A DNA stretch of 64,000 bases, from NCBI RefSeq assembly GCF_003014695.1, contig NZ_PYAS01000002.1, forward strand, positions 1 through 64,000, written 5' to 3'. Numbering within the stretch: position 1 is the first letter of the stretch; the number at the start of each line of letters is the position of its first letter. Below are positions 1-11,570 of the stretch, one piece after another. Position numbers and translations under genes: made by a program. Source of the DNA: Dyadobacter jiangsuensis (GTDB lineage: Bacteria > Bacteroidota > Bacteroidia > Cytophagales > Spirosomataceae). The notes beneath the pieces were generated by a model. That model had not been told where the DNA came from. It saw only the letters and a list, made by a program, of their open reading frames with translations, and did no database searches.

Positions 1-2315
1 GCCCTGAGCGAATCGCAATTGAGGGGGTCCAGGGTAAGCACCGGCGGACATGGCCTGGTGGTATCCGAAGAAGAAACACAGAGTATCTGCGAGAAGTTAT
101 AGAGCACTGATGGCTTGATCTGGCTGTTGTTGTAGGAGCCGACCGTTTCCACTTTATAACAATAGGTAGAGTCCTTGAAAATGGTCACATTCACGGTTCC
201 GTCGGCGGCGTATTTGTCGGCCCCATCATCGACGTAGGTAAATGTCTGCGGCCCGGTGACGGATACTTCGGCAATGCGGTTGAATGTGCCGGGTTTCGTT
301 TTATCCTCGCGGTACACGCGGTGCACGCGGTTGCCATTGTCCCAGGGCACGAGCGCGGTCCATTTCAATCCTACCTGATTAGGCTGTGCAGCGGCTTGTT
401 CGAGCCTTACCGAGCTGGCGGTTTCGGTTTCGTCAAACTTGGTGAGCTGACCGTTTACGGTGGTATAATATTCGAGCTTGTAGTTGTAGGCATTGACCTG
501 TGTGTTCAGCCCTTTATCGACGAACAGGGTATCGGCAGCTCCTGGTGTGAGGTTTGTGTTGATGTCGGCAATTTTGGTGAAAGCGGTACCATTCTGTCCG
601 GTAGCCCTGTAAAGGCGGTACTGGGCGGGAAGGCCAGTTGCAGTGGCAGGTCTGATCCATTTCACGGTGATTTGTCCTCTTGTAGTGCTGGTAGAATCGA
701 CAGTCACGTTGGTGATGACCGGCATGGCCAATGGGAGGTTGAGGCAATACTCGGCGGAAGCAAGGCTTTCCCCGCCGCCGATCAGGTAACCCGGGTCGGT
801 AGGGCTGGCACCTGGCCGTGGGAACATGGCCACGATGCGGTAGGAATAAGAAACTCCCGCGCGTAGGCCTTCCCCGCCGTTATTGTCCAAGAATGTGGTC
901 TGGTTAATATCGACTCTTCCAATTTCTTCATACCCCGATCCGGCAGGAATGCCCGGGCTACATGGCTCTATGGGAATATCCGTACATCTTTCAGCCCGGT
1001 AGATGGCAATTTTGGCGCCGGGGATCTGGCATTTATAGGCATCCCAGTTAAGACGGTATGCTGTTCCCGTCGGATCAGCAACTGCAGTCCCTTTCAGACC
1101 CATTGGCTGAGGGCCGTAAACTCTGATATTCATAGTGGTCATATCGGCCAGCTTCTTGAATAGCGATGGGTTGGGGTAGGTAGGCGGAGGGCCGTCCTCC
1201 ACCTTGAACAGCACGGAGTAAGTGCCCAAACGGATGTGATCACAGGAAGTTTGCCAGGTGAAAGTTCCGTTTACAGTACCCTGCGCGCCCTGATTGGCAA
1301 CGGTGAAAGTCGCTACCGGAGGTTTGATTAGGGTGGGGTCATACAGGCCGCTGGCAGATGTCAATGTAAGCTTATCGCCGTTTTTATCGGTTGCGACAAC
1401 CTTTTGGTTAATCAGCGTCCCTGCCTCGACGCAAATATCAGGGATTGGTGTAATCACCGGCCGATCGTTGCGGGCGTCGTCGACGATGATCTGCATATCG
1501 CGGACGATCTGCCCGATAAGCACGCCATCGCGCCATTCTTCGACGATAAATGCTACATTATAATAGCCTTTGGTAACAGGCGCATCCCAGATCAAATCGC
1601 CCGTGACGTTGTTCAGACTGAATGTTGCCGGGGTAGCTCCGGTCTCGGTCTGGCCGGGCGGGGTTGTCAGGTTGGGATCATCATATATAAGGTTCATGCC
1701 CAATCCATTAGCCCCGGCTCGCTGGGGGACGAACATCCGATAGGCGATGCTGTCGCCATCGGCGTCGAATGCAGCAGGGTTATGGATGTAGCGTTGCCCC
1801 ACAGCCGCGAGGTCAATAGGAGCGTTGCGGAGAACGGGGGTTCTGTTCAAACCAAAAGCAGCATTGATTTCCAGGGTCGTACTTACATAAAAATTGAGAC
1901 TCTTAGTCGGCTTTGGCCCGATGTTCAGCACGTTTTCGTTACGGGCATCCGCTTCGGCAGAGATGCGGTAGGCGCCTACTGACGGGAACGTGTAAATGGC
2001 TATGTACACGTTTTGAGTGGTATTGTTGCCAATATCGACAATGGGAAGAATCCTGGGTGCTTCAACAAATTGAGGCTCTCCGGTGCCTTTCACATTATTG
2101 ATTGTGAAAGTGATCTTGGTCTGTGCATCAGCGGCACCTTTTCCACTAATCATGTCGAAATAGCCCGTAAGCTTGATCTCGTACGTGGGTGTGGTAAGCG
2201 ACAGCCTTGTGGCCGTGATTTCCCCCGCCCGAAAGTGTGTGGCAAAAGCCTGGCCGAACGGCGCTATAAGCAGCAGGATAACAGTCAGAATCCGGAAAAA
2301 TAGAGGTTTGGGCAT
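1..2315 (-). CDS. Large secreted adhesin-like protein, 3' end outside window
   Basis: Reading the minus strand from the ATG at 2315-2313 gives 771 codons without a stop down to base 1, so the C-terminus lies beyond the window. Residues 1-25 form a signal peptide (hydrophobic LTVILLLIAPF, cleavage after AFA). A short Ca-binding-like motif DADGDS lies at about 184 and DKNGDK at about 310, as in cadherin-like repeats. From about residue 410 onward come three fibronectin-III-like segments, with repeated phrases such as YRLYRA and YKVETV. This fits the large T9SS-exported proteins that end in a gliding-motility C-terminal domain, as in the proteins at 34931 and 37092. The missing end prevents confirming the sorting domain. 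It is probably a surface protein; substrate unknown. Confidence 0.8.
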   Translation of the reverse strand, partial: MPKPLFFRILTVILLLIAPFGQAFATHFRAGEITATRLSLTTPTYEIKLTGYFDMISGKGAADAQTKITFTINNVKGTGEPQFVEAPRILPIVDIGNNTTQNVYIAIYTFPSVGAYRISAEADARNENVLNIGPKPTKSLNFYVSTTLEINAAFGLNRTPVLRNAPIDLAAVGQRYIHNPAAFDADGDSIAYRMFVPQRAGANGLGMNLIYDDPNLTTPPGQTETGATPATFSLNNVTGDLIWDAPVTKGYYNVAFIVEEWRDGVLIGQIVRDMQIIVDDARNDRPVITPIPDICVEAGTLINQKVVATDKNGDKLTLTSASGLYDPTLIKPPVATFTVANQGAQGTVNGTFTWQTSCDHIRLGTYSVLFKVEDGPPPTYPNPSLFKKLADMTTMNIRVYGPQPMGLKGTAVADPTGTAYRLNWDAYKCQIPGAKIAIYRAERCTDIPIEPCSPGIPAGSGYEEIGRVDINQTTFLDNNGGEGLRAGVSYSYRIVAMFPRPGASPTDPGYLIGGGESLASAEYCLNLPLAMPVITNVTVDSTSTTRGQITVKWIRPATATGLPAQYRLYRATGQNGTAFTKIADINTNLTPGAADTLFVDKGLNTQVNAYNYKLEYYTTVNGQLTKFDETETASSVRLEQAAAQPNQVGLKWTALVPWDNGNRVHRVYREDKTKPGTFNRIAEVSVTGPQTFTYVDDGADKYAADGTVNVTIFKDSTYCYKVETVGSYNNSQIKPSVLYNFSQILCVSSSDTTRPCPPVLTLDPLNCDSLR

Positions 2316-2521
2316 GGGTAGGTTCGTTGATCGTTCGGCTATGTAACAACTCAACGAAACTCGTGTTTGAAAATGTGTGCTATTCGGTTACAAAATAGTT
2401 GGAGAGAAAGTGCTGATGCGTTCGCACTGAGCGTCTTGCTTTTGCAAAGACTAATCAGTCTAAATAATTCTTAATAATGATTATAAATAAACGGCGCGGT
2501 TTGCAAAAATGAAAGGGATTC

Positions 2522-2553
2522 TTTGTCTCGCTAACGTTTGTGATATACCTTTG
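2522..2553 (+). promoter_or_regulatory. Bacteroidota-type promoter of the sdhCAB operon
   Basis: TTTG at 2522-2525 is followed after exactly 20 bases by TACCTTTG at 2546-2553, matching the Bacteroidota sigma-ABfr consensus TTTG-N19-21-TANNTTTG. It sits about 55 bases upstream of sdhC, in a 291-base AT-rich gap where nothing else is visible. Transcription would start near 2560. Confidence 0.7.
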
Positions 2554-2606
2554 AAAGGTTCTAAATATACCTCATTTTTTTGCACTAAAACCATTCGTTT
2601 TTGATT

Positions 2607-3278
2607 ATGTCGTGGTTTTCACAAACGTTAACGAGCTCTATCGGTAAAAAACTTCTGATGGCTCTTACCGGACTTTTTTTGATCAGCTTTCTGGTAATTC
2701 ATGCCACTATCAACGCCATGATTTTCTACAATGATGGCGGCGAGACGTTCTCCCACTGGGGGCATTTCATGGGTACTAACCCGATTATACGTACGCTTGA
2801 AATAGGCCTGGTGGCGGGTTTTCTGATCCATATCATTGATGGTTTGATGCTCTGGAAAAGTAACCGCGATGCCCGTCCGGTGAAATATGCTGTCAACAAT
2901 GCAGCCGCGAACAGCACCTGGTACTCGCGCAGCATGGGCTTGCTGGGAACGTTGCTTCTGATTTTCCTTGTGATCCATACTTCTCATTTCTGGATTCCTA
3001 ACCGTTCCAATCAGTTTGCAACAGGCGAAGAACTGAACCTTTATCAGATGATGCTCGAAACTTTCCAGAATCCGGTGGTGGTACTGATTTACGTACTGGG
3101 CTGCGTTTCACTTTTCTGGCATTTGCTGCACGGTTTTAAAAGCGCGTTCCAGTCGTTGGGTCTTAACCACGTGAAATACAATGGTGCGATCTCATTCGTA
3201 GGAACCGCATTCTCGATCATCGTGCCGATCCTCTTTGCATTAATGCCGATCTCGATCTACCTCGGCTGGGTGAAGTAA
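2607..3278 (+). CDS. sdhC: Succinate dehydrogenase cytochrome b subunit
   Basis: This 223-residue protein has five hydrophobic membrane segments (about 15-35, 66-85, 110-130, 155-175 and 195-218). It is the single-gene, Bacteroidota/epsilon-type cytochrome b subunit that anchors succinate dehydrogenase/fumarate reductase and passes electrons to menaquinone. Histidines in the helices (HATINAM, HIIDGLM, HTSHFW, HLLHGF) are candidate haem ligands. The open frame begins with a TTG at 2601, but the ATG at 2607 (MSWFSQTL) is the natural start. It lies 49 bases before sdhA in the same direction, giving the expected sdhC-sdhA-sdhB order. No separate sdhD is present, as usual for this type. Confidence 0.93.
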   Translation: MSWFSQTLTSSIGKKLLMALTGLFLISFLVIHATINAMIFYNDGGETFSHWGHFMGTNPIIRTLEIGLVAGFLIHIIDGLMLWKSNRDARPVKYAVNNAAANSTWYSRSMGLLGTLLLIFLVIHTSHFWIPNRSNQFATGEELNLYQMMLETFQNPVVVLIYVLGCVSLFWHLLHGFKSAFQSLGLNHVKYNGAISFVGTAFSIIVPILFALMPISIYLGWVK

Positions 3279-3327
3279 TCCCGATAGCGTCTTATTTCTA
3301 AATTTTCGATTAAATAATATTTGATAT

Positions 3328-5316
<1,989 letters not shown>

Positions 5317-5393
5317 GAAACCCCCGGTGGCACGGATTTATGCCACGCTTAAAAGTTGTATCAGAAATAAAGAATATAGGTATGGAAGGAAAT

Positions 5394-6146
5394 ATGAGGT
5401 TGTCTCTGAAAGTGTGGAGACAAAGCAATACAGACGCAGCGGGAGGTTTCGAAGACTACAAGCTGGACAACGTTTCCCCTGATATGTCATTTCTTGAAAT
5501 GTTCGATGTACTGAATGAGCAGCTCATCGAAGAAGGAAAGGAACCAGTTGCATTCGACCACGACTGTCGCGAAGGTATTTGCGGGATGTGTTCGATGTAT
5601 ATCAATGGCCGTCCGCACGGGCCTCTGCGCGGGGTAACTACCTGCCAGCTGCACATGCGTTCGTTCAAAGACGGTGATACCATCGTGGTGGAACCGTGGA
5701 GAGCGCAGGCATTCCCGGTGATCAAGGACCTCGTTGTAGACCGTGACGCATTCGATCGCGTGATCTCTGCCGGTGGTTTCGTTTCTGTAAACACGGGTAA
5801 CGCGCAGGATGCTAACTCATTGCCGATTGCGAAAGAAGCGGCTGACGACGCTTTTGCAGCAGCAGCATGTATCGGCTGCGGCGCTTGCGTAGCGGCTTGT
5901 AAAAATGCTTCTGCGATGCTTTTCGTTTCAGCCAAAATCTCCCAGCTGGCATTGTTGCCGCAAGGACAGGCGGAACGCAGCATCCGCGCCGAGAAAATGG
6001 TCGCTCAAATGGACGCAGAAGGCTTCGGAGCTTGTACCAACACCGGTGCCTGCTCGGCAGAATGCCCTAAGGAAATCAGCCTGGAAAACATCGCCCGCAT
6101 GAACCGCGAGTACATCGGCGCGAAGTTCTCTTCTTCGGCGGTTTAA
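5394..6146 (+). CDS. sdhB: Succinate dehydrogenase iron-sulfur subunit
   Basis: About 250 residues. It transfers electrons from the SdhA flavin to the membrane subunit. The 2Fe-2S ligands lie in [10 protein letters not shown] (about residues 57-66), the first 4Fe-4S group in [11 protein letters not shown], and further ligands in [13 protein letters not shown] chose the ATG at 5394 ([10 protein letters not shown]) because GGAAGG stands 4-9 bases before it and because family members begin at this motif. In-frame ATGs at 5382 and 5340 are alternatives. The gap after sdhA contains a small GTGGCA/TGCCAC hairpin of unknown meaning. The operon ends here, followed by two hairpins. Confidence 0.94.
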   Translation: MRLSLKVWRQSNTDAAGGFEDYKLDNVSPDMSFLEMFDVLNEQLIEEGKEPVAFDHDCREGICGMCSMYINGRPHGPLRGVTTCQLHMRSFKDGDTIVVEPWRAQAFPVIKDLVVDRDAFDRVISAGGFVSVNTGNAQDANSLPIAKEAADDAFAAAACIGCGACVAACKNASAMLFVSAKISQLALLPQGQAERSIRAEKMVAQMDAEGFGACTNTGACSAECPKEISLENIARMNREYIGAKFSSSAV

Positions 6147-6166
6147 AATATATCTAATGCAGTGCG

Positions 6167-6200
6167 CAGGGCAGTCGGGTTTCCGGCTGCCCTGTTTTTG
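6167..6200 (+). terminator. Rho-independent terminator after sdhB
   Basis: CAGGGCAGTCGG (6167-6178) pairs with CCGGCTGCCCTG (6183-6194) with one mismatched position, and is followed by TTTTTG. It starts 20 bases after the sdhB stop codon. Confidence 0.75.
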
Positions 6201-6228
6201 TTTTTGAGGGGTAAATAATTAGGCATAA

Positions 6229-6270
6229 AAAAGCGAAGCAGACGATCTCCCGACCGTCTGCTTCGCTTTT
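6229..6270. terminator. Bidirectional terminator between sdhB and the ompH-like gene
   Basis: A perfect 16-base inverted repeat (AAAAGCGAAGCAGACG at 6229-6244, complement at 6255-6270) with A-tracts and T-tracts on the outer edges. It can end transcripts from both convergent genes, sdhB and the ompH-like gene. Confidence 0.85.
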
Positions 6271-6286
6271 ATTTGAATTCAGAATA

Positions 6287-6907
6287 TTACTTCGCTTTGG
6301 TAGTATCAGCCGCAGCTGGCTTGCCTGAGCTTTTATATTCTTTGTTCAGACCGTCGATGATCTTCTTGGTGACATCCAGTGAAGGATTGGCGAACAGGAT
6401 ACCGCCGCCCAAAGAGTAGCCGAGAACGTATTCGTAGCCGTTTTCCTTGTTGTATTTATCGATATAAGAACGGATGTTTTTGTACAGTTCTTCGTTCTTT
6501 TTAGCCTCTTCCTGACCCAGCGCTTGTGCTGATTGATCGCGGTAGGCCATCAGGTCCTGCTGCTTTTTCATGAGCTGCGCTTCGGTTGAACGGGCTTGCT
6601 CAGGAGTCATGGTAGCTGCACGTTGCTGGAAGAATGCTACTTCATTTTGCAATGAGCGTCCTTTGGTAGTCAGCTCGTTTTCAAGCTGGAAATTCTTGTT
6701 TTCAAGCTCTTTTCTGGTATCCTTGAAGAAATCGTAGTTTTTCAGAAGCGAATCCACCTGAACGTAAACAGTGCGGCGGCCCTCCACTACTGCACCATCT
6801 GCGGCTGCACCTGCATCTGACGATTTGCTTGAAAAATGAAGGAAGAATAACACCGCCACAGCAAGCGAAAGGACGACGTTCCAGATCAATGAAGTATTGT
6901 TGTTCAC
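6287..6907 (-). CDS. OmpH/Skp-family periplasmic chaperone-like protein
   Basis: A 206-residue protein with an N-terminal membrane anchor or uncleaved signal (about residues 8-25, WNVVLSLAVAVLFFLHF). A long helical, charged region follows (about 50-160, coiled coil with ELENKNFQLENEL), then a short conserved end with YEYVLGYSLGGGILFANPS and an entry like DVTKKIIDGLN. The YVLG..GGGILF...DVT..I...LN pattern is the hallmark of OmpH/Skp proteins, which carry unfolded outer-membrane proteins across the periplasm. The C-terminus is a low-complexity Ala/Lys tail. It stands alone between two hairpins and a small membrane-protein gene. The exact client proteins are unknown. Confidence 0.85.
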   Translation of the reverse strand: MNNNTSLIWNVVLSLAVAVLFFLHFSSKSSDAGAAADGAVVEGRRTVYVQVDSLLKNYDFFKDTRKELENKNFQLENELTTKGRSLQNEVAFFQQRAATMTPEQARSTEAQLMKKQQDLMAYRDQSAQALGQEEAKKNEELYKNIRSYIDKYNKENGYEYVLGYSLGGGILFANPSLDVTKKIIDGLNKEYKSSGKPAAADTTKAK

Positions 6908-6992
6908 GTTTTTAAGGTTTATTGTTTTTGAACGAGCCGCAAAGATAATGATTTGTGTTTAAGTACAATGAATAAGTGGCGACCCGCAGCTT

Positions 6993-7358
6993 TTACGAGG
7001 TATGGGTCGAAAGTGGTACCGGATGCTTGCGGAAGATTTGTCGCACCCAATACCCGGCTGCCCCTGAAAAACCGCCTACAAGGCCTCCTATGAGGGCTGT
7101 TACCAGTAAAAGCAGGACGCCGTTCGGCAGCATGAATATCTTCGCAACGCGGTCGGACAGTGCGCCGTCGGAAATGAAATGCTGGTAATAGCCGTAAAGC
7201 AGCCAAGGCACGGCAATGCCGCCGAAACCCGCCCAAAACGACCCGGCGGATCTGGAAGGACGCCATAGCAGGATTACAAACGGGACAATCGCAATTACCC
7301 ACCACGGGGCGAATACTTGTAACAATGCCGACAGAATGGCTATAATAAGGAAATTCAT
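6993..7358 (-). CDS. Small integral membrane protein
   Basis: A 121-residue protein with about four hydrophobic segments (residues 2-30, 38-55, 75-95 and a Gly-rich GLVGGFSGAAGYWVRQ near the end). I place the start at the ATG at 7358 (MNFLIIAILS) because a GGAG sits just upstream; an in-frame codon at 7388 would add ten unlikely residues overlapping the upstream gene. It begins 10 bases after the acylase stop, so the two are likely co-transcribed. The function is not recognisable. Small proteins of this shape are common in Bacteroidota. Confidence 0.7.
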   Translation of the reverse strand: MNFLIIAILSALLQVFAPWWVIAIVPFVILLWRPSRSAGSFWAGFGGIAVPWLLYGYYQHFISDGALSDRVAKIFMLPNGVLLLLVTALIGGLVGGFSGAAGYWVRQIFRKHPVPLSTHTS

Positions 7359-7368
7359 AAGCTCCGGG

Positions 7369-9825
7369 TTAACGTTTTTGCAATACAAGACTGGACGCCA
7401 GGTGAGGTACTTTCTGATCCGGCGAGGTGAGGAATATCAACTCATTAAGCTCGCCCTTCTCCCATTTTTTTAACAGATTGAGATAATAGGGACTACCCGG
7501 ATTACCCGACTGCCCTCCCGGATAAATGCCGTAGGCTCGCGGTGTTGGCCCCAGTTCGACGACCATTCGCCATGAAGGCCCTTTTCGCTTCGTCATCGCG
7601 TTCACAATGCTGCTGCCACCACCCGTCACCAACGGAGGCGCATTGAATGGTTTAATGCTCCGGCTCAAATGCCTGATTTCAGCGTCTTTCACCTTCGACC
7701 ATTGCCATTCGGGGCTCATAGCGCCTTTTCGCTTGGTGAGCGTGTCAAGCGAGGCGTTGAAACTTTGATAAACCAGGTCGGGCAGTGTCTCTTTTTCGGG
7801 AGTATTCACATTATCGAACCACTTTTCATTCGGCTGTTTCAAAATCAGATATAATGTCCTGTCGCGCGACGGATATTCCATAGGCGCTTCGGGTGAAGAG
7901 AAATCGTCGTTCCAGATGGCCTGGCCCAGCAGCGGGAACCAGGTTTCAAAGATCGACGCGGCGATGGACTCGGGAGCATTCTGATAATTCCAGTTGGAAA
8001 GCAGGATATGGGCCGCTTTCTGTTTCGGGGTCAATGACCTTGTTTCGAGAATACCTAGAAGCTTGGGCAGCAATGTGCGCGCCAAAACGCTGAAATTGTC
8101 GTTTTGAAGCATGCGGAGGCTGTCGGCATTGGCGTTGGTCATCGCTTGCAGCCGCTCGTTAATGCGGATACCCCGCTCGGAAGGCGCAAAACTCCAGTTG
8201 ATATAATAAGGATAGGTAGTATCGGCGGAGGACTGGTTTGCACTGCTTACAAAACCTCTCGGCGGATTTTTCACGAACGGGTTCTGCTCAGCCGGGATCC
8301 AGCCGTGCCAGTCATCGGCAGGCGAGGAGCCGTCCAGCAGGAATTTGCCCTGTTCCTTATATTTCAAAGGCATTTTACCATTGACGGTAATAGCAATATT
8401 CTTCTCGTTGTCGGCAAATACGAAGTTTTGGGCGGGTCCCACATAGTTAGTCAATGCCTTGCGGTAATCGTCGTAGGTTTTAGCCTTGTTGAGCTCGTAA
8501 AAGGTTATGAAACTGTTGCCCGGTTCATGACCGATCCATTTGATCGCCAGATTGGGCAAATCGCCGAAGGTACCGTCCGAGTCAGTCACGGGTCCGTGAT
8601 GGGTGTAGAGAATGGTTTCCCGGTAGGGTTTCAGCTGGCCTTTGACATGGATGATTTCCTCCCGCTTGTGCGTCGGTTTCCATTGATTATCATGCCAATA
8701 GAAGTTCCGGTATTCATTTTTGAATTTGATTTTATATAAATCAAACACATCGGCATCCACGTTGGTAACGCCCCAGGCAACCCGCTCATTAAAGCCGATT
8801 ATCACACTCGGAATGCCCGGTAGCGATACACCGTACACATTCATGTCGGGTGAATGGAGTTGCACCTGATACCAGATAGACGGTAAAGATAGTTCGAGGT
8901 GCGGGTCGTTGGCCAGGATAGGATAGCCGGTTATGGATTTTTCGGCCCCCACCGCCCAGTTGTTGCTGCCGATCCCTTCTTCTTTGGGCGCCCTCGGAGG
9001 CAGTGCGGTAAGGGATTTTGCGGATAACAAATTGCTGTCGCCAGGTGCCATTGGCGGAACGGCCTTTGGAACGGGGAGTTTAGGGAAATCCCAGGCTGTA
9101 CCTGAGGGGATAATCGGGCTTTCCTGCAACATCGGGTAGTCGGGGAAAAGCTGTGCGATGGTTTCCCGGCCGTACTTTTTCAGCGCATTGGTCATAGCAA
9201 GCTCGTTGGAGCGCCCCGCAAGCGTGAGCGTCATCTGTTCGAGCATGTACATCGTATTAATCGGCTTCCAGGGCTCCGGTTTGTATCCCAAAAGTTTGAA
9301 TTCGATGGGATAATCCTTCGGGGCCAATTGCCGGATAAATGCATTGACGCCCGCCGTGTAGCCGAGCAACGCCTCCCGCGAGCGGGGATCGGTCATAGCT
9401 ACTTTGAGGTTAGCTTCTGCTCCGTAACCCATGCCCAGGCGACGGCTTTGCTGATCAAGGGTGAGTGTTGCCGGCCCCAGTATTTCGGAAAGCCGGCCTG
9501 CGGCGGCGCGGGTTTGCAGGTCCATTTGCCATAGCCGGTCCTTGGCGGTAATGTAACCCTGGGCGTAAAAAAGGTCGAAGTCGTTTTGGGCAAAAATGTG
9601 CGGCACACCGGAGTCGTCGAAGCGGATCGTCACCTCGCCGCGCAGGCTGTCGAGTTGCAGGGTTACGCGCGTTTTGGGATCGATCACTTCCTCACTGTTT
9701 TGCCATAACCCGCAAAAAGGACTCAGGAATGGCCCCAGTGCGGGTGCGGGTGCCCACGGCTTATCCAGCACATACACGAGCCCGGCAGTGATTGCGATAA
9801 ACAGAATTGCCTTTACGAACTTCAT
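7369..9825 (-). CDS. Penicillin acylase family (Ntn-hydrolase) protein
   Basis: An 818-residue secreted or periplasmic amide hydrolase. An N-terminal signal/anchor (about 3-20, FVKAILFIAITAGLVYVL) is followed by the alpha-chain region with GVPHIFAQN and GYITAKDRLWQMDL, both typical of the family. The autocatalytic cleavage site is visible as GIG-SNNWAVG, with Ser287 as predicted new N-terminal nucleophile of the beta chain, then ANDPHLEL. Family members include penicillin G acylases and acyl-homoserine-lactone acylases; the true substrate cannot be read from sequence. The start at 9825 (MKFVKAIL) gives a proper signal peptide, and an upstream in-frame start at 9960 would overlap cutC. It lies in a minus-strand run behind cutC. 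Confidence 0.9.
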   Translation of the reverse strand: MKFVKAILFIAITAGLVYVLDKPWAPAPALGPFLSPFCGLWQNSEEVIDPKTRVTLQLDSLRGEVTIRFDDSGVPHIFAQNDFDLFYAQGYITAKDRLWQMDLQTRAAAGRLSEILGPATLTLDQQSRRLGMGYGAEANLKVAMTDPRSREALLGYTAGVNAFIRQLAPKDYPIEFKLLGYKPEPWKPINTMYMLEQMTLTLAGRSNELAMTNALKKYGRETIAQLFPDYPMLQESPIIPSGTAWDFPKLPVPKAVPPMAPGDSNLLSAKSLTALPPRAPKEEGIGSNNWAVGAEKSITGYPILANDPHLELSLPSIWYQVQLHSPDMNVYGVSLPGIPSVIIGFNERVAWGVTNVDADVFDLYKIKFKNEYRNFYWHDNQWKPTHKREEIIHVKGQLKPYRETILYTHHGPVTDSDGTFGDLPNLAIKWIGHEPGNSFITFYELNKAKTYDDYRKALTNYVGPAQNFVFADNEKNIAITVNGKMPLKYKEQGKFLLDGSSPADDWHGWIPAEQNPFVKNPPRGFVSSANQSSADTTYPYYINWSFAPSERGIRINERLQAMTNANADSLRMLQNDNFSVLARTLLPKLLGILETRSLTPKQKAAHILLSNWNYQNAPESIAASIFETWFPLLGQAIWNDDFSSPEAPMEYPSRDRTLYLILKQPNEKWFDNVNTPEKETLPDLVYQSFNASLDTLTKRKGAMSPEWQWSKVKDAEIRHLSRSIKPFNAPPLVTGGGSSIVNAMTKRKGPSWRMVVELGPTPRAYGIYPGGQSGNPGSPYYLNLLKKWEKGELNELIFLTSPDQKVPHLASSLVLQKR

Positions 9826-9862
9826 ACAGAGGATGTTGATGTGCTTTTGCTTGAAAAAGGTA

Positions 9863-10594
9863 TTATTCCGAAACGGCCTGTACCATAGCCTCGACCAGTT
9901 CGAGATCCGAATACATGACCGATTTTTCATCCGGAATTTCCCCGGCCATTGAAATGCCATCCGGGAAGAATTTCTGACGTGCGGGGCGGAATTTTTTGGC
10001 AGTCAAATGCAATGCATGCACGCCGGCGGCTTTCAGCTCGGCCGCATTGTTGTGGTTTACGCCGCCGCCTGCCATAATTTCAATTTTCCCATCGGCTTCT
10101 CTGGAGAGCTTACCGAGCAGCTCCGTCGCCTGAATGGCGGAGGGCTTCTGACCGGACGTAAGAATACGCTCCGCGCCGGTGGCGATAATGTCTTTCAGCG
10201 CCTTCATCGGATCGGGCGTGAGGTCGAAAGCGCGATGGAAGGTAACTTTTAATGGTGCCGCATAATCGACGAGAGCCTTGGTGCGGGCCACGTCCACATT
10301 GCCGTCGGGCGTGAGTATGCCCAGCACGACGCCGTTGGCGCCCAGTTTTTTTGCCAGGTCAATGTCTTTTCGCATGATTTCTTCTTCAAAAAAATCATAG
10401 ACGAAGTCTCCGCCGCGCGGCCTGATCATCACATATAGTTGAATGTCAATGTTTTTTCTTACGATTTCGATCAGTCCGGCGCTGGGGGTAGTACCGCCTT
10501 CGCCAAGCCCGCCGCATAGTTCAATCCTGCCCGCCCCGCCGGCCTGCGCATTGATACAGGATTCCAGCGAATAGGCGCAAATTTCAATAGTCAT
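9863..10594 (-). CDS. cutC: CutC family copper homeostasis protein
   Basis: A 243-residue TIM-barrel protein. The start ICAYSLESCINAQAGGAGRIELC (split here as ICAYSLESC and AGRIELC), then MIRPRGGDFVY, TFHRAFD and ERILTSGQ, are the signature blocks of the CutC family. The family was named for copper tolerance in E. coli, but its biochemical role is uncertain. The stop lies 37 bases before the acylase start on the same strand, so the two may form one transcript. No copper-transport gene is adjacent. Confidence 0.92.
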   Translation of the reverse strand: MTIEICAYSLESCINAQAGGAGRIELCGGLGEGGTTPSAGLIEIVRKNIDIQLYVMIRPRGGDFVYDFFEEEIMRKDIDLAKKLGANGVVLGILTPDGNVDVARTKALVDYAAPLKVTFHRAFDLTPDPMKALKDIIATGAERILTSGQKPSAIQATELLGKLSREADGKIEIMAGGGVNHNNAAELKAAGVHALHLTAKKFRPARQKFFPDGISMAGEIPDEKSVMYSDLELVEAMVQAVSE

Positions 10595-10732
10595 GATATG
10601 GTATTTGTAATGGTGAGGGAAATTAAGAGTTTTTCGGGGAGAGGGGAAACATGGGGGTTACAAACTTTGTAAATCATTGAAAAATTACCAATCTTGTATA
10701 TTATTTACCAAAATGGGAATTATTTTTAGCTT

Positions 10733-11029
10733 ATGAGGATTATTACCCGTGGAACCCTTCGCGACTTTTGGGAGAAATATCCCGACGCAGAGCAGGAACT
10801 TAAATACTGGCACCAAAAGATAAAAAATGCAAATTATCAGGCTGCAAATGAAGTAATTGCAGACAATCCAAGAGCGGATACAGTGGGAAATAACAGGATT
10901 GTGTTTAACATCTGCAGAAACCGCTATCGTCTGATAACCATGTTTAAATACCAGGTGCAGCGCGTCTATATCCGTTTTATCGGCACACACAAAGAGTATG
11001 ATCGGATTACTGATATAAGGAATATATAA
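10733..11029 (+). CDS. higB: HigB family toxin (mRNA interferase)
   Basis: 98 residues matching the HigB toxin family: RDFWEKYPDAEQELKYW, then NRIVFNICRNRYRLI and VYIRFIGTHKEYDRI. These are RelE-fold ribosome-dependent mRNA endonucleases. The antitoxin gene starts 5 bases downstream on the same strand, in the toxin-first order typical of hig loci. A weak upstream match, TTTG at 10666-10669, could be the promoter, but the second box is poor. Confidence 0.9.
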   Translation: MRIITRGTLRDFWEKYPDAEQELKYWHQKIKNANYQAANEVIADNPRADTVGNNRIVFNICRNRYRLITMFKYQVQRVYIRFIGTHKEYDRITDIRNI

Positions 11030-11034
11030 GGGTT

Positions 11035-11412
11035 ATGAAGACATTGGAACAAATCAGAAGCGAATTGCGGCCGATCCGGTCGGAAGCGACTTACAGGGAA
11101 TACCTGGATATAATAGATGAGTTGATAGATTTTGAGGAGAACAGCAGGGAAGGAGAGCTACTTGAACTGGTTTCCATTCTGGTCGAGAATTACGAGGCAA
11201 AGCACTACCCGATAGAAGCGCCCGACCCACTCGAGGCGATCAAGATCAGAATGGAGGAGCAGGGATTGAAGCGGAAAGACATGATCGACTATTTCGGCAG
11301 TGCCAGCAGGGTGTCGGAAGTACTCAATAGAAAGCGCCCGCTAACCCTCGAGATGATCCGTAAAATTCACAAAGGATTAGGGATTTCCGCAGAAACTTTA
11401 TTAGCTGTATGA
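11035..11412 (+). CDS. higA: HigA family antitoxin, helix-turn-helix
   Basis: 125 residues. The N-terminal half is acidic and helical (about residues 1-70, IRSEATYREYLDIIDELIDF). The C-terminal half is an XRE-type helix-turn-helix: LKRKDMIDYFGSASRVSEVL, then NRKRPLTLEMIRKIHKGLGI. It should neutralise the toxin encoded just upstream and repress the shared promoter. The gene begins 5 bases after the toxin stop. The C-terminus LLAV ends cleanly. No neighbouring genes appear to belong to the module. Confidence 0.9.
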   Translation: MKTLEQIRSELRPIRSEATYREYLDIIDELIDFEENSREGELLELVSILVENYEAKHYPIEAPDPLEAIKIRMEEQGLKRKDMIDYFGSASRVSEVLNRKRPLTLEMIRKIHKGLGISAETLLAV

Positions 11413-11570
11413 ATTTCAAATTATTGATATTCAGCGCATTAATTGGGAGAAAAAAATAAATTTTGTAACCAGACAATTATTTTTCTTTTTTTTTGCTTTA
11501 AGCTTTTAAAAGATATCAAATTTTTTACTTTTGCAGAAAAGTAAAGTAACCATTAATAGGCGAAAATATT

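Noticed and set aside
1294-1982. Plus-strand open frames of 89 and 192 codons within 1-2315
   Set aside because: They overlap the long minus-strand secreted protein, which has a signal peptide and clear domain sense.
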